DNA from: Deltaproteobacteria bacterium
Lineage (GTDB): Bacteria; Desulfobacterota_B; Binatia; UBA9968
NCBI GenBank assembly: GCA_016193385.1
Contig: JACPSF010000022.1
Span: forward strand, 1-5,228
Direction: 5' to 3'
Length of the DNA stretch: 5,228 nt
In this document: in pieces, positions 1-5,228 of the stretch
How the letters are laid out: each line of letters opens with the position of its first letter
How positions within the stretch are numbered: the stretch's first letter is position 1
The notes under the pieces: generated by a model
The model's database searches: none
What the model saw: the letters and a program-made list of their open reading frames with translations, nothing else
Told to the model about the DNA's origin: nothing
Translations under genes and position numbers: made by a program

Positions 1-774
1 CTAATGGCCCGATAGGGACTGCGCTCTTCCTCCCCTACGGACCTTGATCGTCTCGGCGAGGATACTGAGGGCGATCTCTTCGGGGGTTTCCGTCTTGATA
101 TCGAGGCCAACGGGGGCATGGACTCTCTCGATGACCTCTTCGGCGATCTCTTCCTCCTCGCGGAATCTCTGGAAGCAAGCCTTGATGCGCCACCTGCTCC
201 CGATCATGCCGATGTACTTTGCCGGGCCATGGATAATCTCGCGCAGGCACGGCTCGTCGTATTTGTGGCCCCGGGTGATGAGGACGATATACGTCGAGGG
301 GGTGACCGGTATTCCCTTCAGCGTCTGCGCCATATCGCCCACCTTGATGTCATCCGCGTCCGGAAACCTCTCCCGGTTGGCGAACTGCAAGCGGTCGTCC
401 AGCACGGTCACATGAAAATCCAAAATCTTGGCCATCTTGACCAAGGGAACCGCGATATGGCCCGCACCGACCACGATCAGCTTCGGCGGAGCGGGGAGCA
501 CCTCGAAAAAGACCTCGACTTTATCCCCGGTGCCCGGTAGATCCAAAGGCACCAGCTTGGAACGCTCCTCCTTAAGGCGCGCCTCCGACTCCTTGAGGAT
601 CGCCAGTAAGAGCTCTTCGTGGCGGATCGTCCCGGTTTTGACCTTGCCATCACGAATCAAGCATTTCTGGCCCGGCTCCACTTTGCCGTTCTCTTGAGCC
701 CCCGTTATGGTCGCGAGAACGGCAGCGCTTCCTTCGCGCTTGATCCGGATGAGTTCCTCGGTGAGCCCGATCAT
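1..774 (-). CDS. xdhC: XdhC/CoxI-family molybdenum hydroxylase maturation protein, Rossmann-domain partner
   Basis: This 257-residue protein belongs to the XdhC/CoxI/CoxF family. Members bind molybdenum cofactor and help sulfurate it and insert it into xanthine dehydrogenase or CO dehydrogenase type enzymes in the cytoplasm. The C-terminal Rossmann domain is complete: GAGHIA at residues 103-108, an acidic pair D126-D127 after the second strand, TRGH at 167-170, GMIGSR at 189-194 and VHAPVGLDI at 218-226, then the usual ETPEEIA helix. Residues 1-60 look like a decayed XdhC_CoxI N-terminal domain: GTI at 48-50 is followed by RHEE instead of the glycine- and cysteine-rich stretch. The start at 774 was chosen because it gives an ATGA overlap with the upstream gene. 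A start at 846 would add 24 residues that merely read through that gene in another frame. The stop is the TAG at 3-1, so the gene is complete. Translation is probably coupled to the upstream gene. Family call very secure; exact enzyme client unknown. Confidence 0.92.
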   Translation of the reverse strand: MIGLTEELIRIKREGSAAVLATITGAQENGKVEPGQKCLIRDGKVKTGTIRHEELLLAILKESEARLKEERSKLVPLDLPGTGDKVEVFFEVLPAPPKLIVVGAGHIAVPLVKMAKILDFHVTVLDDRLQFANRERFPDADDIKVGDMAQTLKGIPVTPSTYIVLITRGHKYDEPCLREIIHGPAKYIGMIGSRWRIKACFQRFREEEEIAEEVIERVHAPVGLDIKTETPEEIALSILAETIKVRRGGRAQSLSGH

Positions 775-1115
775 TGTTCCAACAGTTGCTCTGGCTTGCT
801 TTCCTGCCACCACGGATCGATGAAGACATTCATAATCCCGCCGCAAACCGCCGGGCTATCGGAAGAGATATCGTCCAAAAGATCCACCCGTACCATTCTC
901 GGCTTGCGCGTGCGGATCACCTCGACCGCTTCGCGCCGCACGTCGGCCTCCCCACAGCCCCCCCCGATCGTTCCCAGGATCTCTCCCCACTCCGTCACCA
1001 CCATTTTCGCGCCTACCTCCCTCGGGGTGGAGCCGCGAGTCGAGACGATCGTGGCCACGGCCACGGTCTCCCCCTTGTCCAGGAACTCTTTTACCTGATC
1101 ATAGATCGAATCCAT
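771..1115 (-). CDS. Stand-alone XdhC/CoxI N-terminal domain protein
   Basis: This 114-residue protein consists only of the XdhC_CoxI N-terminal domain. Visible family marks are GSTPREVGAKM at residues 28-38, GTIGGGCGEADV at 48-59 and a VCGG motif at 90-93 close to the end. No Rossmann domain follows: the protein stops within about 20 residues of the VCGG motif. Its TGA stop (773-771) overlaps the ATG of the next gene (774-772), and that next protein carries the Rossmann half. The two together make up what is one polypeptide in many XdhC homologues, so I infer that they act as a heteromeric pair on molybdenum cofactor. It has the strongest ribosome binding site in the window, 13 bp after coxE. 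The split looks natural rather than a frameshift, because the downstream partner has its own start and its own degenerate N-terminal region. Confidence in the family is high; the pairing is inference. Confidence 0.9.
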   Translation of the reverse strand: MDSIYDQVKEFLDKGETVAVATIVSTRGSTPREVGAKMVVTEWGEILGTIGGGCGEADVRREAVEVIRTRKPRMVRVDLLDDISSDSPAVCGGIMNVFIDPWWQESKPEQLLEQ

Positions 1116-1121
1116 AAAACT

Positions 1122-1130
1122 TCACCTCCT
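1122..1130 (-). promoter_or_regulatory. Near-perfect Shine-Dalgarno site overlapping the coxE stop
   Basis: Read on the minus strand this is AGGAGGTGA, fully complementary to the 3' end of typical bacterial 16S rRNA, placed a few bases before the ATG at 1115-1113. The TAG stop of the upstream VWA gene (1131-1129) shares its last two bases with this site. Ribosomes ending coxE therefore finish directly on the initiation site of the next gene. This fixes the start of the 114-residue protein with confidence and suggests high or coupled translation of the XdhC pair. Confidence 0.85.
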
Positions 1131-2343
1131 AGGCGACCAGCTTTTGGAGCGTTCGCCCGAGCGCAACCAGGCTATTAACATTGTGCACCGACAGAAAGAA
1201 ATCAAGATAGGGCAGCGCCGCCTGCATTCCCTTGCACAGAGGCTCATAATTTTCGCTGGCCAAGAGGGGGTTGAGCCAGATGATCCTATAGCACCTCGAC
1301 TTAAGCCTCCGCATCTCCTGCTCCAAAACCCGCACATCTCCCCGATCCCAGCCGTCGCTGATGATGACGACCACGGTCCGATGGGTTATCAGGCTGGGAG
1401 CGAAATCCCGGTTGAAGGCATGGAGCGAGCGACCAATATTCGTCCCACCCGACCAACCCAAAACCGAATCGGAAATCCTTTCCAGGGCGCCACCGATGTC
1501 TTTGCTACGGATCAGATGGGTGATGCGGCTTAAGGAGGTGCTGAAGACGAAAGTCTCGACCCCCCAGAGCTCGTTTTGAAGGCCGTACATGAATTGGATC
1601 AAGAAGCGGCTGTAACAGTCCATGGAGCCGCTGACGTCGCAGAGGAGCACGACGCGGGTCTTTCTGATCCGCCGTTTGCGCGAAACCAGCTCGACGATCT
1701 CGCCCCCGTACTTGATGTTCTTGCGCAGGGTCCAGCGCACATCAATGCCCTCTCCCCTGGTCGCACGTTTCTTGCGCCGGCTGACCTGTGTGGCAATCTT
1801 ATTGGCGATCATGAGAATGGCGCGTCGCACGGCGCGGCTTTCCTCTATCCCCATTTCGCTGAAGTCCCTCTTGTTCAGGATCTCGTTGGGACTGTACGTG
1901 GGCACGGAAACAGACTCGTCGTCCGGGTCGGGTTGGGCCTGAGGGTTCGACCCTAGCACGACCGGTTCCTCCTCACCCCCTTCCTCACCATCTGCCCAAC
2001 CGTCACGGTCTCCCGAAAGCATGGTGGGCGGCGCGACCATCTCCATCGTCGGCCTCTGCGGACAAAAATCCCGCCAGAAATAATCAAAAACCCGCTCAAA
2101 AAGAGGGACCTCGTCTTTTTCCGAAACCAGATTGGCCCGTAGCGCGGCACGGAAATCCGCCTTGGAGGCCAGGTTCACGAACTCCAAGGAACGGCTCGCA
2201 TCGAGCGCCTGGCTCAGGCCGACCTTCATCCCCAACTGCTTCAGAATCCGGGCAAACGCCAACAGGTTGGCCAGCGTCCCCCGCCCCCGCATGGCGGCAT
2301 AGCGGGCCACCGCGCCCGCAATGATGTCATCCGAAACTTCCAT
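1129..2343 (-). CDS. coxE: VWA-domain CoxE-like protein, partner of the MoxR ATPase
   Basis: This 404-residue protein has a C-terminal von Willebrand factor A domain of the CoxE type. The metal-ion-dependent adhesion site is complete: DVSGSM at 236-241, the threonine T291 in SGGTN, and D320 in the ISDGWDRGD stretch. The N-terminal 100 residues are predicted helical and match the usual CoxE lead-in. A glycine- and acid-rich linker occupies about 111-143, followed by a basic segment (189-229, many K/R) just before the VWA fold. No signal peptide or membrane segment is visible, so it is probably cytoplasmic. In the carboxidotrophic cox cluster, CoxE works with the AAA+ protein CoxD in assembling the molybdenum active site of CO dehydrogenase; MoxR-VWA pairs in general act as chaperone-like machines. 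The ATG start lies 7 bp after the coxD stop with only a weak GAG ribosome site, suggesting coupling. The family is secure; the client enzyme is inferred from neighbours. Confidence 0.93.
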   Translation of the reverse strand: MEVSDDIIAGAVARYAAMRGRGTLANLLAFARILKQLGMKVGLSQALDASRSLEFVNLASKADFRAALRANLVSEKDEVPLFERVFDYFWRDFCPQRPTMEMVAPPTMLSGDRDGWADGEEGGEEEPVVLGSNPQAQPDPDDESVSVPTYSPNEILNKRDFSEMGIEESRAVRRAILMIANKIATQVSRRKKRATRGEGIDVRWTLRKNIKYGGEIVELVSRKRRIRKTRVVLLCDVSGSMDCYSRFLIQFMYGLQNELWGVETFVFSTSLSRITHLIRSKDIGGALERISDSVLGWSGGTNIGRSLHAFNRDFAPSLITHRTVVVIISDGWDRGDVRVLEQEMRRLKSRCYRIIWLNPLLASENYEPLCKGMQAALPYLDFFLSVHNVNSLVALGRTLQKLVA

Positions 2344-2350
2344 GTTCGCT

Positions 2351-3271
2351 CTAGGCCTGAATCCCTGTCGACTCCTTCAACATTCGCTCCAGATCCAGCG
2401 TCTTACTTTGCAGCTCATCCACGAGATGGTGCAGATCCTCGCGATATTTGAAAACGCACCCCATGGTCTCTTTCACCGTCGCCTCGTCCAGTTCGTGCCG
2501 GTTAAGGGCCATGAGGGCGGAAGCCCAATCCAGGGTCTCCGCGATCCCCGGACGTTTATAAAAATTCATCTCGCGCACCCTTTGCATAAAGGCGCAGATC
2601 TGCTTGGCCAAGAGGGATTGAACCTGAGGAAACTTGGTCATAACAATTTCGAATTCCTTCTCTACGGAAGGATAATCGATCCAGTGGTAGAGGCAGCGGC
2701 GCTTGAGGGCGTCGTGGATTTCCCGCGTCCGGTTCGAGGTCAAGTAGACATAGGGCCGCTGCTTGGCGCGGATCGTACCGATCTCCGGGATCGTGATCTG
2801 GAAATCGGAGAGGACCTCCAGTAAGAAGGCCTCAAATTCCATGTCCGCCCGATCGATCTCATCGATGAGCAGCACCGGCGGCTTCGCGCCGTCGCTTTGA
2901 ATCGCTTCCAGCAGGGGCCTCTTGACCAGATACTCCTCGCTGAAGATCTCGGTTTCCACGGCCCCGCGATCACCCCGGTGGACCTCCTCGAGCTTGATGC
3001 GTAGCATCTGTCTCGGATAGTTCCATTCGTAAAGCGCGCTGTTGGCGTCCAGCCCCTCGTAGCACTGCAAGCGAATCAGCTTCGTCTCCAAGACCTCCGA
3101 CAAGACTTTGGCGATTTCAGTTTTGCCGACGCCCGCCTCGCCCTCCAGGAGCACGGGCTTGCCCATCGCGATGGAAAGATAGACCACCGTGGCCAAGGAG
3201 CGATCACAGATATACTGGTGCTTTCGCAAGGCCTCCTGAATCATCTCAATAGTGAGTTTCTTTGGATCCAC
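2351..3271 (-). CDS. coxD: MoxR-family AAA+ ATPase, CoxD-like
   Basis: This 306-residue AAA+ ATPase of the MoxR branch has Walker A GEAGVGKT at 44-51, Walker B VLLIDEID at 133-140, a sensor-1 asparagine at N180 (YLTSNRTRE) and a likely arginine finger in ALKRRC (R191 or R192). The C-terminal lid helices fill 200-300. Length and motif spacing are normal for the family. Immediately followed by the VWA gene, it forms the classic MoxR-VWA couple; with the XdhC genes further on, the closest known role is CoxD, an ATP-driven chaperone needed to build the molybdenum centre of CO dehydrogenase. Other members of the same branch serve unrelated clients, so the CoxD label rests on context. The start is GTG (3271-3269), preceded by GAGG with a 6-base spacer; the next in-frame ATG is at residue 10 and would cut into the first helix. 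The gap to yqeB is 36 bp with no terminator. Confidence 0.93.
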   Translation of the reverse strand: MDPKKLTIEMIQEALRKHQYICDRSLATVVYLSIAMGKPVLLEGEAGVGKTEIAKVLSEVLETKLIRLQCYEGLDANSALYEWNYPRQMLRIKLEEVHRGDRGAVETEIFSEEYLVKRPLLEAIQSDGAKPPVLLIDEIDRADMEFEAFLLEVLSDFQITIPEIGTIRAKQRPYVYLTSNRTREIHDALKRRCLYHWIDYPSVEKEFEIVMTKFPQVQSLLAKQICAFMQRVREMNFYKRPGIAETLDWASALMALNRHELDEATVKETMGCVFKYREDLHHLVDELQSKTLDLERMLKESTGIQA

Positions 3272-3277
3272 CCCTGC

Positions 3278-3281
3278 CCTC
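3278..3281 (-). promoter_or_regulatory. Ribosome binding site deciding the GTG start of coxD
   Basis: On the minus strand GAGG lies six bases before the GTG at 3271-3269. No ATG exists in frame upstream within the 36-bp gap, so this site is the main support for the GTG start. Confidence 0.55.
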
Positions 3282-3307
3282 GTATTGGCGATAGAATTAG
3301 ATTGACT

Positions 3308-4132
3308 TCAAGCGGAAGGGAGAAGGAGATCTTTCACGGAGTGAAGAATTGCCTCCAGGACTCCTCCAGCGATGGCCCTCGCCTTATCGGAAATCAGGTA
3401 ACAGTACTCCTTTTCCCCCCGCGGATCAATGTCCCCTGCCTTGACTCCTTCCTCAACCTGAATCCCGTCCTTCAGCAACCCGCGTAAGACCCCTTTGATC
3501 TGGGCCTCGATGGGGATCCCGTCGACCCGAGCCACCACCTCTCCAGAATTTACGGTATCTCCAATCTCGTGAAGGGCGTGGAATAATCCCTTGCGGGGGA
3601 CCCGCAAGACCCGTTGATCGGTATAGCCGGAAACTGGGGCTGGGACGCCCGTATCTGGCTCTGCTGGACCCTGCCAGAGAACCCGCCCCAAATTATGGCC
3701 GCGATTGCTCTCCACTACCGCATGCACGTTCACCCCCGCGTTAAAGCCGGGCCCCACGCCAATAACGACCGGGGCATAAGATCTATCCGTACCCGTGGAC
3801 TTCTTGGCCATAATGGCATCCACGACCACGACCGGCTGCAGGGCTTTCCGAATCCTGGCTTCAGGGTCGACAAAAAGCGGAATGGCCCCTTGATCCCAGA
3901 TTCGGCAGGCTTCCTCAGCAGAGGAAACCCTGACCGCCCGAACCCCCTCTATGGTCTGGCTTCCCTGGTAAACCGCCTCGGCAAAAGCCACGGTGCGTCG
4001 CACGGTGGTCGGAGAGGTCGTTTCCGTTATGAAAACTTTCATATGGCAAAGGTGAAGGCGATGGACAATGCCGCTGGCCATCTCGCCTCCCCCTCTAACC
4101 AATACTTTTAGCTCGGGGTAGCTCACCGTCAT
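3308..4132 (-). CDS. yqeB: YqeB/EF2563-family selenium-dependent molybdenum hydroxylase system protein
   Basis: This 274-residue protein matches the YqeB (EF2563) family, which comparative genomics links to molybdenum hydroxylases carrying labile selenium; its exact reaction is unknown. The N-terminal half starts with a nucleotide-binding-like strand and RGGGEMASG at 13-21, then RRTVAFAEAVY at 45-55, VDAIMAK at 104-110, and GVGPGF at 125-130 followed by the conserved VNVHAVVESNRGH segment. The C-terminal part (about 165-240) resembles a biotinyl/lipoyl-type barrel: paired GDTV and GVLRGLL turns, ending in GDIDPRG at 233-239. No lipoyl or biotin lysine is obvious. The protein has no membrane segment. 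I place the start at ATG 4132. The frame stays open to 4315, but that extension only translates the non-coding gap and octamer repeat. The GGAG at 4149-4146 is 13 bases from the ATG, rather far, so initiation may rely on a short leader. YqeC, MocA and SelD, frequent companions, are not in the window. Confidence 0.9.
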   Translation of the reverse strand: MTVSYPELKVLVRGGGEMASGIVHRLHLCHMKVFITETTSPTTVRRTVAFAEAVYQGSQTIEGVRAVRVSSAEEACRIWDQGAIPLFVDPEARIRKALQPVVVVDAIMAKKSTGTDRSYAPVVIGVGPGFNAGVNVHAVVESNRGHNLGRVLWQGPAEPDTGVPAPVSGYTDQRVLRVPRKGLFHALHEIGDTVNSGEVVARVDGIPIEAQIKGVLRGLLKDGIQVEEGVKAGDIDPRGEKEYCYLISDKARAIAGGVLEAILHSVKDLLLPSA

Positions 4133-4152
4133 AAAGGGCTCGATACTCCATA

Positions 4153-4180
4153 ATAATAACAGACCGGGATAGGTTAGCAA
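4153..4180 (-). promoter_or_regulatory. Possible sigma70-like promoter ahead of yqeB operon
   Basis: On the minus strand TTGCTA (4180-4175) and TATTAT (4158-4153) are separated by 16 bp, in the only sizeable intergenic gap of the window. TATTAT differs from the -10 consensus at one base and TTGCTA from the -35 consensus at two. Predicted transcription would start near 4146, leaving a leader of about 14 bases before the yqeB ATG. It could drive yqeB, coxD, coxE and both xdhC genes. The stretch is locally AT-rich in an otherwise GC-rich region, which fits a promoter but also raises chance matches. The rest of the 104-bp gap holds no clear operator, riboswitch or terminator. Confidence 0.35.
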
Positions 4181-4209
4181 AACGCCATGTTGCCAGCCAA
4201 GCGTGCAGA

Positions 4210-4280
4210 ATCCCCTGGCTCTCTTTCGGGTTCCCTTTATCCCTTTATCCCTTGATCCTTTGATCCCTTTATCCCCTGGC
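4210..4280. repeat. 10-bp direct repeat flanking the octamer array
   Basis: ATCCCCTGGC occurs at 4210-4219 and again at 4271-4280, one copy on each side of the octamer array, with starts 61 bp apart. It could mark the ends of a small dispersed repeat unit or reflect a local duplication. It is short enough that chance is possible, and no inverted repeats or transposase accompany it. Confidence 0.45.
4233..4272 (-). repeat. Five tandem octamers of ATAAAGGG type
   Basis: Exactly five 8-bp units fill 40 bp. On the minus strand they read ATAAAGGG, ATCAAAGG, ATCAAGGG, ATAAAGGG, ATAAAGGG: three identical copies and two variants. The array supplies the last codons and the TAA stop of the peptidase gene. 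In the frame leading into yqeB, it is open and encodes a similar Gly-Ile-Lys-Gly-rich peptide. Because the unit is 8 bp, each frame cycles with a period of 24 bases, giving repeated GIKGS(K/R)D. The composition differs sharply from the flanking coding sequence, so it looks like an inserted or expanded low-complexity repeat. Confidence 0.85.
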
Positions 4281-5228
4281 CTTCCATCTGGAGCCGAGCT
4301 CCGTATTTTTGCCACGAGGTCTCAAAGCGCTCCAGCGTGTTCGTCATCGGCGTATCAAACTCATCCATCCTACCTGCGAGCTCAACTAAAAGCCGCACTG
4401 CGCCTTCCACATCCTTGAGATGGACTCCTTCCGCGCCGATCCGCGTCTTGCCCTGGTTATGATAGTTATGCAGAGGCACCGCAATTCCCCCGGCCATATA
4501 ACCCCTCAGCTGATAAGGGGTAGCTTCGCATGTCCCTCCGTCCATGACCCGGCGCTGAAAAGCAAAACTCAGATCCTTTTCTTTCATATCTCTCGCAACA
4601 TAATCCATGAACAGAATCATCTGGTGATGGAACATGCTGGCCCGATCACCGAGACGAATCACCGGGCCTCCGCCCAAAACCACGCCAGCAAGGGCTTTGC
4701 TCGTCTCCACCGAGATGATCTTGGCTGTAGGCGAGACCGAGCCGCTACGAATCATCCCCAGCGTTCCGATGAAACCCTGCTCCTCGGCCCGCGTAAAGAC
4801 GCCCCGAACCACTCCGCCCATTCCTCGCTCCTTAAGGGTCTTCAGAAGTACCAGGATGACAGCACAGCCCACCAGATCGTCGGCCCCCTTGGTAAAGATC
4901 GTATCGCCGCGGCGGCGGAACGGGACCAAGTCCCAAGTCCCGAAGTCCCCGGGCTCCACGCTTCCTGTCACGCTGAGGTTCATTTTTTCCACTCTGCCTT
5001 GAGGATTTCGAGCGATCCCTTTAATGAAGCCGCGGGCTCGTATCGCGCCCGACTCCCGGTTATAAATGACGACGCGCGCGCCAGTGAAATATTTGGCATC
5101 AACGCCGCCAAACCAGTCGGCGACTGCCTTCTCGTTCCCACCGTCGACGATCTCAAAGCCCGGATGGTCCATGTGCGCCACGCAGGCCACGGCGGGCTCG
5201 TGGTCCAAAGAACCGGCGATGATGTTCC
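4237..5228 (-). CDS. M42/M28-like co-catalytic metallopeptidase, 5' end outside window
   Basis: This is the C-terminal 330 or so residues of a zinc-type aminopeptidase-like hydrolase of the M42/M28/M20 fold. Counting from the Leu codon at 5208-5206 as residue 1, likely metal ligands are H12 in AHMDHPGF, D110 in GADDLVG, E143 next to the probable catalytic E142 (TRAEEQG), E168 in ISVET, and H250 in LHNYHNQ. The segment around 91-120 (TWD, then the DD-VGCA helix) most resembles M42. The peptidase normally cleaves N-terminal residues from peptides in the cytoplasm; the substrate here is unknown. The frame stays open to the window edge (codons for NIIAGS precede the TTG at 5208), so that TTG is not the real start and the N-terminus is missing. 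The final 12 or so residues (GIKGSKDQGIKG) come from the octamer repeat. It lies 104 bp upstream of yqeB and may be a separate unit with no direct role in molybdenum enzyme maturation. Confidence 0.85.
   Translation of the reverse strand, partial: NIIAGSLDHEPAVACVAHMDHPGFEIVDGGNEKAVADWFGGVDAKYFTGARVVIYNRESGAIRARGFIKGIARNPQGRVEKMNLSVTGSVEPGDFGTWDLVPFRRRGDTIFTKGADDLVGCAVILVLLKTLKERGMGGVVRGVFTRAEEQGFIGTLGMIRSGSVSPTAKIISVETSKALAGVVLGGGPVIRLGDRASMFHHQMILFMDYVARDMKEKDLSFAFQRRVMDGGTCEATPYQLRGYMAGGIAVPLHNYHNQGKTRIGAEGVHLKDVEGAVRLLVELAGRMDEFDTPMTNTLERFETSWQKYGARLQMEGQGIKGSKDQGIKG

Noticed and set aside
118..540. Plus-strand open frame of 140 codons opposite xdhC
   Set aside because: It lies wholly antisense to a strongly conserved Rossmann domain and shows no recognisable motif; long antisense frames are expected in GC-rich coding DNA.
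775..846. Upstream ATG at 846 as start of the longer XdhC protein
   Set aside because: The extra 24 residues overlap the 114-residue XdhC gene in another frame and match no family feature; the ATG at 774 gives the normal ATGA overlap.
2321..2824. Plus-strand open frame of 167 codons opposite coxD
   Set aside because: It is antisense to the ATPase domain, whose motifs are unmistakable; no supporting ribosome site or family resemblance.
3272..3307. Promoter or terminator in the yqeB-coxD gap
   Set aside because: Only 36 bp, with no inverted repeat, T run or convincing -35/-10 pair; a ribosome site for coxD is all that can be supported.
3614..4111. Plus-strand open frame of 165 codons opposite yqeB
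   Set aside because: It mirrors conserved YqeB codons and has no domain signature of its own.
4191..4220. Possible terminator hairpin (GCCAG with CTGGC, or AGCCA with TGGCT) after the peptidase gene
   Set aside because: The stem is only five base pairs with a loop of at least 16 bases and no T run follows on either strand.
4133..4236. Molybdenum-cofactor riboswitch upstream of yqeB
   Set aside because: The 104-bp gap shows no extended paired structure and is shorter than a typical riboswitch plus expression platform; the putative transcription start would also exclude most of it.
4233..4272. CRISPR-like array
   Set aside because: Units are 8 bp and contiguous with no spacers; it is a simple tandem repeat.

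Overview
This window is a compact, entirely minus-strand bacterial gene block; transcription runs from high to low coordinates. Genes are tightly packed: one 4-bp overlap and gaps of 7, 13, 36 and 104 bp. Base composition is moderately GC-rich. Start codons (ATG and GTG), purine-rich ribosome sites and operon packing are all ordinary for bacteria. The species cannot be named from the sequence. Low-complexity ATAAAGGG-type octamer repeats between genes suggest a genome carrying dispersed short tandem repeats, perhaps an uncultured soil or sediment lineage, but this is only an impression.

Layout in order of transcription: (1) 5228-4237, the 3' part of a co-catalytic metallopeptidase of the M42/M28/M20 type, cut by the window edge; (2) 4272-4233, an array of five octamers that overlaps the end of that gene; (3) 4236-4133, a short non-coding gap with a possible sigma70-like promoter; (4) 4132-3308, a YqeB/EF2563-family protein of the selenium-dependent molybdenum hydroxylase system; (5) 3271-2351, a MoxR-type AAA+ ATPase of the CoxD kind; (6) 2343-1129, a VWA-domain protein of the CoxE kind; (7) 1115-771, a short protein consisting only of the XdhC/CoxI N-terminal domain; (8) 774-1, an XdhC-type protein with an intact C-terminal Rossmann domain and a degenerate N-terminal domain.

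Genes 4 to 8 read as one accessory operon for maturing a molybdenum hydroxylase (xanthine dehydrogenase / CO dehydrogenase superfamily). From known families, XdhC-type proteins bind and deliver sulfurated molybdenum cofactor, CoxD/CoxE act as an AAA+/VWA pair in post-translational active-site assembly, and YqeB marks enzymes thought to carry a labile selenium at the molybdenum site. None of the hydroxylase structural subunits lies in the window, nor do YqeC, the molybdenum cofactor cytidylyltransferase MocA, or SelD. The enzyme being served must therefore be encoded outside it.

The most notable points are the combination of a selenium-type marker (YqeB) with a CoxD/CoxE pair, the two-gene XdhC in which each partner keeps the half the other lacks, and the octamer array that supplies the last codons and stop of the peptidase gene. 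No radically new system is evident. The families are known; the arrangement is what deserves a second look.
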